Source of the DNA: CAWCAW01 sp963793645
GTDB lineage: Bacteria; Actinomycetota; Acidimicrobiia; Acidimicrobiales; UBA8190
Assembly: GCA_963793645.1 (NCBI GenBank)
Contig: CAWCAW010000004.1
Coordinates: forward strand, 434,001-498,000
DNA length: 64,000 nucleotides
Direction of reading: 5' to 3'
The position numbers were made by a program, and so were the translations under genes. Shown here one piece after another: positions 25,584 to 35,906 of this stretch (its first letter is position 1; each line of letters begins with the position of its first letter). The notes beneath the pieces were generated by a model, which ran no database searches, had not been told where the DNA came from, and saw nothing but the letters and a program-made list of their open reading frames with translations.

Positions 25584-28500
25584 CAGCGCCGGCCTCGCTG
25601 GAGTGCTCCCCACTACAGGAACGGCCGCCGGCGGCGCGACCGTGGCCATGCTCGGCACCAACCTGACCGGCGCCACCGCGGTGGAATTCGGTGGTGTGGC
25701 CGGATCCATCGCCTCGGTGGCCGCTGACCTGATCATCGCCACCACCCCGGCCGGCGCTGCGGGGGACACCATCGACGTCACCATCACGACACCAGGCGGC
25801 GCTCGGTCCGCCCTCCGACGACCGCTTCGGATGCGTCACGGCGGCACCACCCCCCGGACATCTTGGGGATAACCCCGACGTCGGGGACCGGCAGGGTCGA
25901 GACCGTCACCGTGGCCGGCCGAACTCACAGGTCCCACCGCGGTGACCATCGATGGAGTCTCGTGCTTCTTCTCGGTCGTCTCGGCCAAGGAGATCACCGT
26001 CCTTGTCCCTCCGGGACCCCAGGGGTTGTCAACTTCCGGGTCACCACGCCTCCTGGGACGAGTCTGATCTCGGCCAGCGCCACCTCGCCTACGTCGCACC
26101 CGCGCCCCAGGTCATCCTCGGCCCTCTAGTCGAACAGTCGGCCTCGAGCCGGCCATGGTCAGCCCGTCACCCTCACGGGCATCAACTTCCTCGAACTCTA
26201 CAGTCCAGTGATCTTCGGGAGCACCGGCGCGTCGAGCATCACCGTCATCTCGGCCACCGAGCTCACGGTACCGAGCGGTCCCCGGCGGAGTCACCGGGAC
26301 AGATCAAGACATCGCCATCGTCGCGCCGGAAACAGCCTCGGTCGCCGGGGGACCGGTTCACCATCAATTCCCCGGTGGCGCGCCGACGGTGAACAGGTGA
26401 GCCATCGACCAGCAACGCCCGGGCGGCGATTTCATCGCCGTCACGGGGACCGGCTTTACCGGGCAACGACGGTCCACTTCGGCTCGACGTCAGCCGCCTC
26501 ACGGTAATCTCGCCCACGACGATCCTGGCCGACATCCCGGCCCACGGCGACAGCATGATCAACGTCACCGTCACGACACCGGGCGGTACGAGCACGACGA
26601 GCCGGCTGACCAGTTGGTCTTCATCGCCACCCCGCCGGTCCCGCCGTATCGGTGCTGCGCCGACGAGGGCCTCCTACGGCGGCGAGCTCATCACCATCAC
26701 CGGTGCAGGTTTCAGCGGCGCCCCGCCGTCATGTTCGGTGCCACCGCCGCGCTGTCGTTTGCCGTGGTGAGCGACACCGTCATCCTGGCGCTGGCCCCTG
26801 CCGCAGTCCCGAGTTCGGTCAACGTCACCATCGCCGCGCCCGGGGAACGAGCTGCGCCGGCCTGAGCAGTCTGTTCAAGTACCTGCCCCAGTTCGACGGC
26901 CGACGCTCACCTTCGAGGCGGCCTTCGTCGAGGAGAACGGCGTCCTCATCTGGACCGACCTCTCCGACTACATGTCACGCTGCAACCGGGCTCGGGCAAG
27001 GACAAGGAGTTCGACCGCTTCGAGGCCGGGACCATCACGGCGGTGCTCGATGACTCCCAGGCCTTCACGAACGACCCGCCGGGCGGCTCTCGCCTTTCAA
27101 CAACCAGAGCCGGTTCTTCAACTGGCTCATCGGTGACAACGCCGACTTCATCGCCAGCGTGGGCACCTCGACGGTGTTCGCCAACTGCCAGCCGCTGACG
27201 GTCGCCGACATTCAGGGTCTGCACTTCGGGACCTCCATGGCCATGAGTCCGTCGCGGCGGGCGATATGACGGCGCAGACGTCACCCTCGCTGTATGCGGT
27301 GGTGGGCGGCCAGTCGTATTCCGCCTTCGTCGCCTTCACCCCCTCGGGGTCCACCCTTCGCACCGTTGAGGCCGGGATCTCCTGGTACACCTCGGCGGGC
27401 GCCTACATCTCGTCCTCGTTCAACACCAACACCGAGGTGGCCGACGAGTGGGTGCAGGCGGGGGGACCTCACGGCTCCCTCCAATGCTGCCTTCGCTGAG
27501 GTGGTGGCCACGGTGAAGGCGGCCGCGGCGGCCAACGAGCTGCACTTCGCCGCCGGTGCCGGCCTGTTCTACGGCTCGACCCAGACCTGGGTGCCCGGCG
27601 CCATCGTCGACGAGAACGGAGATGTGAACTCCGGGGCCTTGGTGCCGAATGTCCCCCTACGTCTCGTGGCCACCTGGGACCGCGTGCAGTACCCCCGCTG
27701 GGCCGGCTACTCCGACTCGTGGCAGATGCAGTGGCCCGCAGAGGCCGGCTTCGACACCTACGTGGTGCTGAAGGCCTCGGACTATCTGAAGGCCTCCAAC
27801 CTCGCCTCGCTCACCGGCATCGACTACTCGACACTGATTCTCAACGCCCAGCCCATCGCCTACTACCCGTGCGACGACGCACAGTTCGCCACGTCGTTGT
27901 CCGACGCCGGCTCAAACAACTACTCGGCGCCGGTCCAGGGCCGGATCGACCTGACCGGTTCTCTGTCTCCAGAAAACAACCTGTACGGGTCTGGCTCGTT
28001 GTTGTGTGATCCGACGGCCGGCTACGCCGTATTCATCCCGTCGATTATCGGCGGCAACGCGGTGACGCCGGCGGGCTGCATGACCGGTGTCACCGCCGGC
28101 TCGATCGAGCTGTTGGTCCAGGTGTCGCGGACTCCGTGATGCTCGCCAGTCTCGGTGGCTTCACACTCTCCACCTCGGGTGGGGTGGTGAACGCCGGGTT
28201 CACCACGGCGTCGGTGTTCTCCGGCGGTCCGGCCATCGACGACCAGCGGTGGCACCACATCGTGGTCACCACGTCGATGCCGGGGCTCGGCGGCAACATC
28301 ATCGTCTACGTCGATGGCAACGAGGTCATCAACCAGCCCACCGGTGGCACCTACAGCCCGGGCGTGGACCTGAGTGTCATGTCCATCGGTGGCAGCGGGG
28401 CCTTCGAGGGCTATATGGCGAATGTCTCGCTCTGGAACACCATCCTCGGCCAGGCGACGGTGACTGCCCACTACCAGGCCTCGCAGACCGGATGGCCGTC

Positions 28501-29229
28501 TCAGATGACCGGGGCCCGGGTGGCGGCCATCCTGGCCAACTCAGCCAACTCCATCGGGTTCATCAGCATCGACCCGGGGACGGTGCAGATCCAGGCCAAG
28601 GCCATGGACCCCACGCCGACGTCGCTGCTCACCGAGATCAACAACGTCCTCGACACAGAGGAGGCGAGATTCTGGCAGGACCTCGCCGGCAACGTGTGGT
28701 TCCGGGACCGCAGCTTCCTCACCACCAACGCCCGGTCGCTGTCGGTGCAAATGGTGATCAACGACCAGGGCGACGCCGAGGGCGTGATGTACCAGGGCGC
28801 ATCGCCGACGTGATCGTCGACGACACCGACCTGTTCAACGTCGCCGTCGTCACCGCCAACGGATTTCCGCCCGACACCGACACCGACGCCCGATCGACGA
28901 CACGCTTCCTGCCCCGGCTCAACCAGCGCAGCTCCTTCGAGTCCAACCCCCTCGATGTGTTGTCCCACTCCGAGTACATCGTGGGGAAGGGCAAGAACCC
29001 GGTCCCCCGGGTCCAAAGCGTCACCATCGACCTGCTCACTTTGGGCCAAGGGGCGAGTGTCCTTCCCTACGTGCTCGGTGCCCAGTTCTACGACCTGACG
29101 TCCATCAACCGCCACCCGGCCGACGGGTCCCCCTTCACACAGAGGGCCTACATCGACGGCATCAGTGACGACATCCAGTGGGTGCCGACCCGCCTGCAGG
29201 GTCACCTTCACCTTCTCGGCGATCAGCTG
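25580..29229 (+). pseudogene. TIG-domain stack joined to a siphovirus minor tail protein, frameshifted
   Basis: GTG 25580 overlaps the tape-measure stop. About five IPT/TIG domains follow in shifting frames: LPTTGTAAGGATVAMLGTNL; AVTIDGVSCFFSVVSAKEIT-like; TGINFLELYSPVIFGSTGAS; DFIAVTGTGFTG; ELITITGAGFSGAPAVMFGA-like. Without any start codon the coding continues at about 26905 as PTLTFEAAFVEENGVLIWTD, the start of a minor tail protein, then WAGYSDSWQMQWPAEAGFDT, a LamG-like insert (DDQRWHHIVVT, 28230-28270), and FWQDLAGNVWFRDRS. The expected ending VTFTFSAIS stops at 29228-29230. The protein would sit at the tail tip; TIG domains usually contact surfaces. Fusion is inferred because no start separates the parts. 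Confidence 0.6.
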
Positions 29230-29939
29230 ATGGTGACACGGAGCAACCCGCACCTCACCCCCGAGAAGCTGGAGCAGAAGGTCCAGCGGTGGCTACGCGA
29301 CATCCACACGGGTGTCGCCCCCGTCACGGGCCCGGAGCCGTGGACCTTCCCGCCCATCCAGACCGGCGGCCGCATCGCCAGTGCATCCTTTAAGTTCATC
29401 CGTTGCAACACGACAGCGGGTGGGTTCGCCATCGCCCTTCCCACGACCCCTCCCAACCGAACCGTGGTCGGGGTGCAAATCACCACCTCGGCACCGGGAA
29501 CCCGGTAGTCGTCGGACCGGAGGGTCGGACAAGCTCGCGGATGGCACATCGTCGGTGACGCTGGACACGCTCAATGCCGGGGTCGTACTTCTCTCGACGC
29601 GGCTGACGGGGTGTGGCTCGGCGAGTACCGGAGTGTCTTCGGGGATCTACCGGCACCGGGGAAGAGGGCAACGTCCTCACCAGCACGGGAACGGGTTGGG
29701 CGAGTGAAGCATCCAGTGGCAGTGTCGCTACGGCCACCAGCCGTGCCTATGCCGTTCAGGGCCTGAGCGATATCGTCCGCCCAGCCAACTCGTCGCGCAC
29801 GGCGCTAACGGTTGAAAACATCGACCCCATCGCTGACGTCTGGGTCGCTCAAGGCCCAACGGCATTCCTGCCACGACCCTCAACGCCGCCTACACGCTGA
29901 GCAATTACTCCACCACGGTTAACCATTCGGGTGGGTATG
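29230..29939 (+). pseudogene. Tail protein N-terminal part, frameshifted
   Basis: ATG 29230 overlaps the previous TGA. First block to about 29500: LTPEKLEQKVQRWLRDIHTG, FIRCNTTAGGFAIALPTTPP. Next, in other frames: DKLADGTSSVTLDTLNAGVV, DGVWLGEYRSVFGDLPAPG, GNVLTSTGTGWASEASSGSV and SSRTALTVENIDPIADVWVA. From about 29865 the frame is the one used by the gene at 29942 (TTLNAAYTLSNYSTTVNHSG), so the two may be one protein of about 745 residues. Beta-rich tail-tip structural protein by position; no specific family identified. Confidence 0.45.
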
Positions 29940-29941
29940 CC

Positions 29942-31464
29942 GTGACCACCACGCAGTCGTCCATTGCGTGCGCGGCGATCCCCAGTGCCCTTCCGGCTGG
30001 AACGGTGCTAACGATGGCCAACGGAGACCAGCCGGTGTTGGCTGCCCCAGCTGCGTCCGGTGCCACCACATTGTCGATCGTCCCCTACGTCGTAGGTTCG
30101 AGCAACCCCTTCAGCTCGGTCGGGTGGGCAAACTCCAGCCTGATCTCCTGGTATGTCCCCTCGGTCGTTGTCGACCCACTGCCAAGTCTCATCCCTGCAG
30201 GATCGTTCATCAGCGTTCCCAACGGATCGAACACCGACTACCTGATGACGGCAGCCGACGCTGCAGCGGGTGCAACCGTCATCGAACTCGCCCCACCAGA
30301 CGGAGGGGGATGGGTGGCCACCCCGCAGAGCGGAGCCGGGTGGGCCAGTGGTGCCACACTCTCGCCGACGAACCAAACGCTCCTGACACCAGGCCAGACC
30401 TTTGACGCCAGCGAGATAGCCGGCAACCCAGGGTCGATCTACACGGGCGACGTCTCAGCCATCTCGCCTTCGGTCACTTGGGCCATGTACGACTGCCAGA
30501 CCGGCGGCGTGGCGAATCTCCCAGCTAACGCCCCGATGGTGGCGCCATGGACGCCAATGCTTGCTGGGCTGGGCGGCATCAGCTCGACCGGCTGGACGAG
30601 CGCACAGCTGACGGCCTATGCCTCGGCGCGGAAGTGGACCTACAGCCAAGACTGTCCGCCGAGCCTTGGTGGCGTCGGCGCTGCATTGCCGGCTACAGAT
30701 GTCCTTGACCTTGAGGACCCCGACGGCATCGCGTTCCAACTCACCGAGCCTTCGGACGCCGTGACGTGGGTCCTGTCGCGTCGGGCACTCGGGTACGACC
30801 CGATCGTCTACGTCGACATCACCCACTTTGAAGACGTCTGGAATGCTTTCAACACAGCAGGGGTGGTCCAGCCGCATTACTGGTACGCCTTCTACGACCT
30901 CCACAGCGCCCAGCCCAGCCTGTTTCCGAACGCTCTGCCTGCACTGGCAACGGGCCATTCGGTGGCCGGAGGGACAACGGGTGTGACATCGCTCACACTG
31001 GCCACTGCTTACGGCTACGCCCTCCCAGCAGGCGCTCAGATCGTAATGCCCAACGGGCAGGTCGTGACACTCAGCTCCGCAGCATCGGCATCGGCAACGA
31101 CGCTGTCTATCGACTCCATCAATGTCTCAAGCGGCATGGGGTGGCCGACGGGGTATTGGCTCTCGCCCACGTTCAGCACCTTCAACCAGCCCTATGACGA
31201 GGCCCTCGGTTTCGCCGCCAACTACAACAACTTGGCTTGGGTGGGACTCGGTGTCATCGCTCTGCAGTACGCCGCTTCGGAGGGGACTCTTCTGGTTGAA
31301 GGGCTCCCGGCCAACAAGGACTACCAAGCCGACATCGTTTGGGCGTCTGACCTGACTGTCATCGAGACCGTCAGCCCTGCTCTCATCCCAGCCATGGTGG
31401 CTGGCTCGTCGAGTCTCCCACGCTCGATGACGCCACCCAGATCCTCGAGCTGGCTTTCTTCTAA
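29942..31464 (+). CDS. Tail protein with GH25-like glycosidase fold and beta-repeat inserts
   Basis: Three copies of a short beta module occur: ALPAGTVLTMANGDQPVL, LIPAGSFISVPNGSNTDYLM and ALPAGAQIVMPNGQVVTL, each followed by an A-rich stretch ending ATTLSI or ATVIEL. Between them is a lysozyme-like TIM-barrel pattern: VTWAMYDCQTGG, TDVLDLEDPDG (candidate acidic pair), DPIVYVDITHFEDVWNAF, WYAFYD and GLGVIALQYAASEG. The third beta module appears inserted within this domain. A late indel near 31400 hides the true end WLVESPTLDDATQILELAFF, stop 31462-31464; the apparent frame runs to 31570. Likely a tail-associated cell-wall hydrolase; catalytic residues are inferred from pattern only. GTG 29942 lacks a ribosome site, so the real start may be upstream. 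Confidence 0.6.
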
Positions 31465-31478
31465 GGAGAAACCCACCC

Positions 31479-31923
31479 ATGTCGGCAACGTTCTACGGCA
31501 AAGCACAGTTCGGACGGGTGGCCTGGTCGAGCGCTCACTGTCGGCGGCTTCGGCGTTCCTGCCGGACTGACAACGTCAAACGGCATCATGCAGTGGTGGA
31601 CCGGAAGTGGCTGGACCGGCACGCTGCCCGGGTCGACGGGCCTTGAAATCGTTTCCCTCAGAGCCACGTCCTTGACTCAGGATGGGCCGGCAATCAGCGA
31701 GTTGCCGACATCCTTCCCTCGGCTTGAGATCTTTGTCGTTGACCCGGTGACACCTGACTACCACCCATGGGGGGTCATGCCGATCGAAGGACACCGGGGG
31801 TACATACCGAGGGAGTTTGAAGAGGGCGAGCTGATCATCCCGACAGGGTTGAACATCGCTCTGGGTAGTTACACAGCACCTCCGGGCGTGTACTGGCTCA
31901 CAGCGCAGGCCATGTCTGACTAA
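31479..31923 (+). CDS. Tail protein, one frameshift
   Basis: TAAGGAG lies nine bases before ATG 31479 (MSATFYGKAQFG). After an indel near 31515 the frame reads LTVGGFGVPAGLTTSNGIMQ and WWTGSGWTGTLPGSTGLEIV, then PDYHPWGVMPIEGHRGYIPR to the TAA at 31921-31923. About 148 residues, beta-rich, between the hydrolase-like tail protein and the collagen-like fibre. Perhaps a fibre adaptor or receptor-binding accessory; function unknown. Confidence 0.5.
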
Positions 31924-32986
31924 TGGCAAAGAAGACCGCCGGATCGGGCCATCGTGGCATCTACCGCAGCGGCTCACGCCAGGAGCTTCTGCGTCGCCTG
32001 GTCCCGGCCCCGGACTTTGAGATACCGGAACAAGCAGGCCTCGTTCGTACCGGGACCGTCCGTGGCATCTCCCGTGGCGTCAACCCGGAATCATCCGAGC
32101 TGGTCGACCTTCACTCTCTTCTCGTCGCGAACAACTTGTCCGACGTTGCCGATGCGGGTCGTCACGGTTCAACATTTCCGTTCCGGAACTGTCGCCGGCC
32201 GCTGCCGTCGCTGTCGCCAACATCAACATCGCGTCGCCTGGTGCGACCCTGGACGGGTACACGCTCCAGACCAACGACGAGATCCTGCTCACCGCCCAGA
32301 CCACGACATCGCAGAATGGTGTGTGGACGTGGAACGGCTCAACATCGGCGCTCACTCGCCCTCATGAGTTCCCGACCGGCGGCGTGGTTAAACGAGGCCG
32401 CACATGCCTGGTGGTCCATGGGACGGTTTACGCCAACACCATCTGGGCGCTGACCGCCACCGCCACTGGTCTTACGATTGACACAACGGCGCAGACGTGG
32501 GGGCGGGCGTCGAGTGGAGCCCAAGGTGCACAAGGAGTCCAGGGTCCTCAGGGGGCGGCTGGCTCTCAGGGCAGCCAGGGTTCTCAAGGCACCCAAGGAC
32601 CGCAAGGACAGACGGGCTCGCAGGGTACCCAGGGCAACCAAGGGAATCAGGGTTCCACTGGTACAGCCGGGCCTGCCGCCCCGGCGTTTTTCTTTTCCGG
32701 TGTGCTCATTAACAGCTTCCAATCCGGTCTCTATTGCCCGCCCGCAGCGGTGACGTTCACGAAGATCAGCCTGGCGTTGGGGACCGTATCGTCTTCGGGG
32801 TCGGTGACCGTGGGGCTCTACAAGAACGGAAGCCTCCTGAACAGCTACTCGATCTCGGCCAGCACGCAGTCCTCGGTGCAATCGCTTGCGGCGTCCCTCT
32901 CGTTGAACGGCTCGGGTGACTACATCTACTTCGAGACGTCGGCTATCGGTACTGGAGCCGTTGGTCTCACGGTGCTTCTGGCCTGA
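31923..32986 (+). CDS. Tail fibre with collagen-like repeats, one frameshift
   Basis: ATG 31923 overlaps the previous TAA. N-terminal block: LLRRLVPAPDFEIPEQAGLV, then SELVDLHSLLVANNLSDVAD; an indel near 32160 moves to the frame with NINIASPGATLDGYTLQTND, a module common in phage fibres (NDEILLTAQTTTSQNGVW). Residues encoded at 32518-32680 form about eighteen Gly-X-Y triplets (GAQGAQGVQGPQGAAGSQGS...), a collagen-like trimeric shaft, followed by a globular beta head (SGSVTVGLYKNGSLLNSYSI) ending at 32986. It is likely a trimeric side or central fibre that carries host recognition at its C-terminus. Confidence 0.7.
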
Positions 32987-33752
32987 TGGGATCTCAGACC
33001 TACAGCACGCCCGGCACGTACACCTTCATCGTTCCAGATGGCGTCGTTGGGATCACCATCCAGGCGTGGGGCGGCGGCGGCGCGGGCGGTGGCGTCGGTG
33101 GTGGCACCGACAAGGCAGGTGGTGGTGCCAGCTCGGGTCAGTTCACAGAAGCATCGTTCAATGTCGTGCCGGGTCAGAAGCTCACCGTCGTTGTCGGATC
33201 GGGTGGAACCGGAGTGTCGAACGGCAACGGCAACAACGGGGGTACCACATCAGTGACGTCAGCGGTGGGGAACTGGCTTGCCATCTATGCCTACGGAGGA
33301 ATAGGTGGCACCGCAACGCATCCTCGGGTACCGGTGGCGCAGTGGCCAACACCACGACCCACAACAACCCCACGGGCGGTGGGCTCGTCATCGCCTACAA
33401 CGGCGGCGTCGGAGGGAACACGGCCAACACCGGCACGTCGTCCGTTGCCTCGGGTGCTGGTGGGGGGAGTCCCGGCACATCGAGTAACGGCGGCAACGCA
33501 TCGGGCAGCACAGCAGGTGCAGCGGGTACCGGATCGCCAGCCGGTGCAGCTGGTGCAGCTGGTGTCACGACTGGAGCCGCCAACGGCAACAGCGGCACAC
33601 AGCCTGGGAGTGGTGGTTCGGGTGCGAGGACCGGATCGGGTGGTGGGACTGAGACCGGCGGCCCCGGCGGCAACGGCGAGGTCATCATCAGCTGGACAGG
33701 CTCAGCGACAACGTGGACCGGCGCGGGTGACGTCGGGCTAGTCGGAGTCTGA
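32986..33752 (+). CDS. Glycine-rich tail fibre / receptor-binding protein, one frameshift
   Basis: ATG 32986 overlaps the previous TGA. The start YSTPGTYTFIVPDGVVGITI followed by QAWGGGGAGGGVGGGTDKAG is the glycine-rich fibre domain seen in phage adhesins. After an indel near 33325 the other frame gives NNPTGGGLVIAYNGGVGGNT, AGTGSPAGAAGAAGVTTGAA and ends GGPGGNGEVIISWTG...LVGV. About 40 percent glycine in places, consistent with a polyglycine-II-like tip that binds host surface. Together with the collagen-like fibre it forms the adhesion module. Confidence 0.65.
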
Positions 33753-33803
33753 GGGGAGAGCCAATGGACCATGTTCACCAAACCAAAAGGAGGACCCCCC
33801 GAC

Positions 33804-34004
33804 ATGAGAGCGTGGACGATCCACAACCCCGATGGGACGACAGCGGGGCCGTTCGAGGCGGCGCGATGCAACCACGTCGGAGATTCGTTTGAGTTCATCG
33901 ACAGCGAGGGCTCGGTTATCGCCCTGGAGCCCCACCAAACGGGGGCCAGGCTGACGTCAGAGGGCTCGCCCCCGGCCGATCCCCATCAGGACGGTGCGCA
34001 ATGA
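33804..34004 (+). CDS. Small hypothetical protein before the lysin
   Basis: 66 residues. AAAGGAGG at 33786-33793 points to ATG 33804 rather than the earlier ATG at 33771. Sequence begins MRAWTIHNPDGTTAGPFEAA and contains NHVGDSFEFIDSEGSVIALE, a small beta domain. Its TGA overlaps the lysin ATG (ATGA). Function unknown. Confidence 0.55.
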   Translation: MRAWTIHNPDGTTAGPFEAARCNHVGDSFEFIDSEGSVIALEPHQTGARLTSEGSPPADPHQDGAQ

Positions 34005-34924
34005 CGCAGCAGCTCGCCGTCGACTACAGCGACGCCCGTCCAGCACCGGCTGCCATCAAGACATCGGGCTACATGGGGGTGCTCCGGTACCTCGCTGCTC
34101 CCGGCAGTCCCAAAGCCATCACGGTGGCCGAAGCCAAGGGGTTGCAAGAGGCCGGGCTCGGCATCCTCGTCGTCTGGGAGCAGAGCCAACAGCAGGCGCT
34201 CCTCGGTGCACAGCAGGGTGAAGCCGACGCCAACGTCGCCTGCGCTCAGGCCGACGCACTCGGCTATCCCAACGCCTCACCGATCTTCGTCACCGTCGGG
34301 GACTTCCCGGCCACTCCCGACCAGATCGCTTTCATCAAGGCGTACTACAACGCCTTCAAGGCTGTGTGCGCAGCACGGTCCGCCGGGCCTCGGTGTGCCG
34401 GAGGGTACGCCACGGCCTTCATCATCGACGAGCTCGTGGCGGCGGGGTGCTCCGGCCCCTGGTGGCAGAACGCCGAGAACGACTCCGGGATCCCGGGCGA
34501 CGTCGTCAGCCCGAACGCCGCGCTGTACCAACGAGTCAAACCCACGCTGCCGGCCATTCCCGGCGGTGGTTATGACGAGGACGCCGTGCTCCAACCTCTC
34601 GCCTGGTGGACGCGCACCGTACCCAAGCCGCAACCACAACCCACTCCGCAACCGATAGGAGCCGACGATATGGAAGTCACGACGCTCAGCTTTACCACCG
34701 ATGGCAATGGGAACGGCTGGGTGACGAGTCCGGTCGACGACCACACCGTCGTCAACGTGGTGGCGGTCGTGCCCGACCCTGGCACGGTGCCCAACCTTCC
34801 CAACAACTACCCCGATCCTCCGAGGTTCTCCGGTGTGACCCAAACCGGCAAGCTCGTGTTCACCGGTGGGGCACCCAACACTGCATACACCTACGAGATC
34901 TTCTCGCTCGCCTCGGGGTCCTGA
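34001..34924 (+). CDS. Endolysin candidate, DUF1906 (Rv2525c-like glycoside hydrolase-like)
   Basis: 307 residues from ATG 34001. Residues 1-205 match DUF1906: DYSDARPAPAAIKTSGYMGV, KAITVAEAKGLQEAGLGILV, VWEQ, and GYPNASPIFVTVGDFPATPD, a TIM-barrel glycoside-hydrolase-like domain found in actinobacterial and phage lysins. A PQPQPTPQP linker (about 207-216) joins a small beta domain (TLSFTTDGNGNGWVTSPVDD to TYEIFSLASGS) that may bind the cell wall. Adjacent holin-like genes support a role in host lysis. DUF1906 activity is not firmly established, so catalysis is inference. Confidence 0.75.
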   Translation: MTQQLAVDYSDARPAPAAIKTSGYMGVLRYLAAPGSPKAITVAEAKGLQEAGLGILVVWEQSQQQALLGAQQGEADANVACAQADALGYPNASPIFVTVGDFPATPDQIAFIKAYYNAFKAVCAARSAGPRCAGGYATAFIIDELVAAGCSGPWWQNAENDSGIPGDVVSPNAALYQRVKPTLPAIPGGGYDEDAVLQPLAWWTRTVPKPQPQPTPQPIGADDMEVTTLSFTTDGNGNGWVTSPVDDHTVVNVVAVVPDPGTVPNLPNNYPDPPRFSGVTQTGKLVFTGGAPNTAYTYEIFSLASGS

Positions 34925-34925
34925 T

Positions 34926-35264
34926 GTGTTCGCCTCCCTCACCAGCACCCTCTTCGACGGCGCAGTTCCCGTCGTCGGTGTCGTAATCGCTGGCGCCGTG
35001 GTCCAGGTCTACAACCGCCGCAAGGCCAATCGAATGGAGCCCGCTGTCAAGGACCGCGAGATGTTGCAACGCCACGAGACGCAGATCAGCGAGCTGAAGA
35101 GCGACGTCAAGGAGGTCCGTGACGCCGTGGTGGGGACCACCGACATCCTGGGAAGGCCGAGGGGCGACGGTCTCATGCAGACGGTCGGGTCCCTTGCCGG
35201 GACGGTCGAGGAGATCGCTTCCAACGTACGGGACATTAAGAAGAACGGGAACGGGCACACATGA
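34926..35264 (+). CDS. Holin-like membrane protein (DUF2746-like)
   Basis: 112 residues from GTG 34926, just after the lysin stop. One N-terminal membrane helix (VPVVGVVIAGAVVQVY), then a basic patch (NRRKANRMEP) and a long coiled coil (REMLQRHETQISELKSDVKE, GDGLMQTVGSLAGTVEEIAS). This layout matches DUF2746-type proteins near lysins in actinophages, thought to act with holins. Its TGA overlaps the next ATG (ATGA). Confidence 0.6.
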   Translation: MFASLTSTLFDGAVPVVGVVIAGAVVQVYNRRKANRMEPAVKDREMLQRHETQISELKSDVKEVRDAVVGTTDILGRPRGDGLMQTVGSLAGTVEEIASNVRDIKKNGNGHT

Positions 35265-35631
35265 AAGCACGCTTCGAAGGACTATGGGACAAAGCGGCTG
35301 CATGGATCGTGGGGCTGACAGTCCTAGTCGGCGTGTTGGGGATCTCCGACGGCCTCTACACACAGCACCAATCGAACGATCGGGGCAGCACCGACCATCA
35401 GATCCTCACGACGCTTTCCCATGAGGTTCGCATCCTCGAGGCGGCGCCACTCGCCACACTGCAGAGATCGCCGCCCTGAACAAATCCAACATCGTTCTCG
35501 ATGAGATCTTCGCTGCGGCTGCGGTTGAGGAAGCGAACCTCCTGAACCTCGAGAAGGCGATCTGTAGTGCCAATCCTCTGTGCATCGCCCCGGCGCTGCT
35601 CACCGTGCCACCGGTGAAGTCGAGCGGCTGA
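35261..35631 (+). CDS. Membrane-anchored coiled-coil protein (holin/spanin-like), one frameshift
   Basis: ATG 35261 overlaps the previous stop. One membrane helix (AAAWIVGLTVLVGVLGI), then QHQSNDRGSTDHQILTTLSH. An apparent stop at 35477-35479 is created by an indel near 35445; the next frame continues TRHTAEIAALNKSNIVLDEI and AAVEEANLLNLEKAICSANP to TGA 35629-35631, which overlaps the next ATG. About 123 residues. Topology fits a lysis accessory protein; no lipobox seen. Confidence 0.5.
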
Positions 35632-35906
35632 TGCACGAACTCGTCCGCTGGTTCTTCATCATCACCGGATCCCGGAACGAGGCAGGCGGCTGGTACGGCT
35701 TCTGGTCGGGCTTTGGTGGCTCGATCCCCGACTTCCTGATCCTCGCCAGCATCGTCCAGGTCTACCGGACACACACGTGCGCGCATCGGCCTTGCAGACG
35801 GTGGGCGCACCACATCACAAAAGCCGGTCACCGGCTCTGCAAGATCCATATCGGCAAGGGCATCGACGAGCTCGAACTGCCCCATATCAACGAGGACCAC
35901 CAATGA
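35631..35906 (+). CDS. Membrane protein with Cys/His-rich C-terminus
   Basis: 91 residues from ATG 35631. Contains a hydrophobic segment (GSIPDFLILASIVQVY) preceded by aromatic residues (LVRWFFIITGS), then a Cys/His-rich tail: HTCAHRPCRRWAHH and HRLCKIHIG. Similar membrane-plus-Cys/His proteins occur in actinophage lysis regions. It is coupled both upstream and downstream by overlapping stop/start codons. Confidence 0.55.
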   Translation: MHELVRWFFIITGSRNEAGGWYGFWSGFGGSIPDFLILASIVQVYRTHTCAHRPCRRWAHHITKAGHRLCKIHIGKGIDELELPHINEDHQ

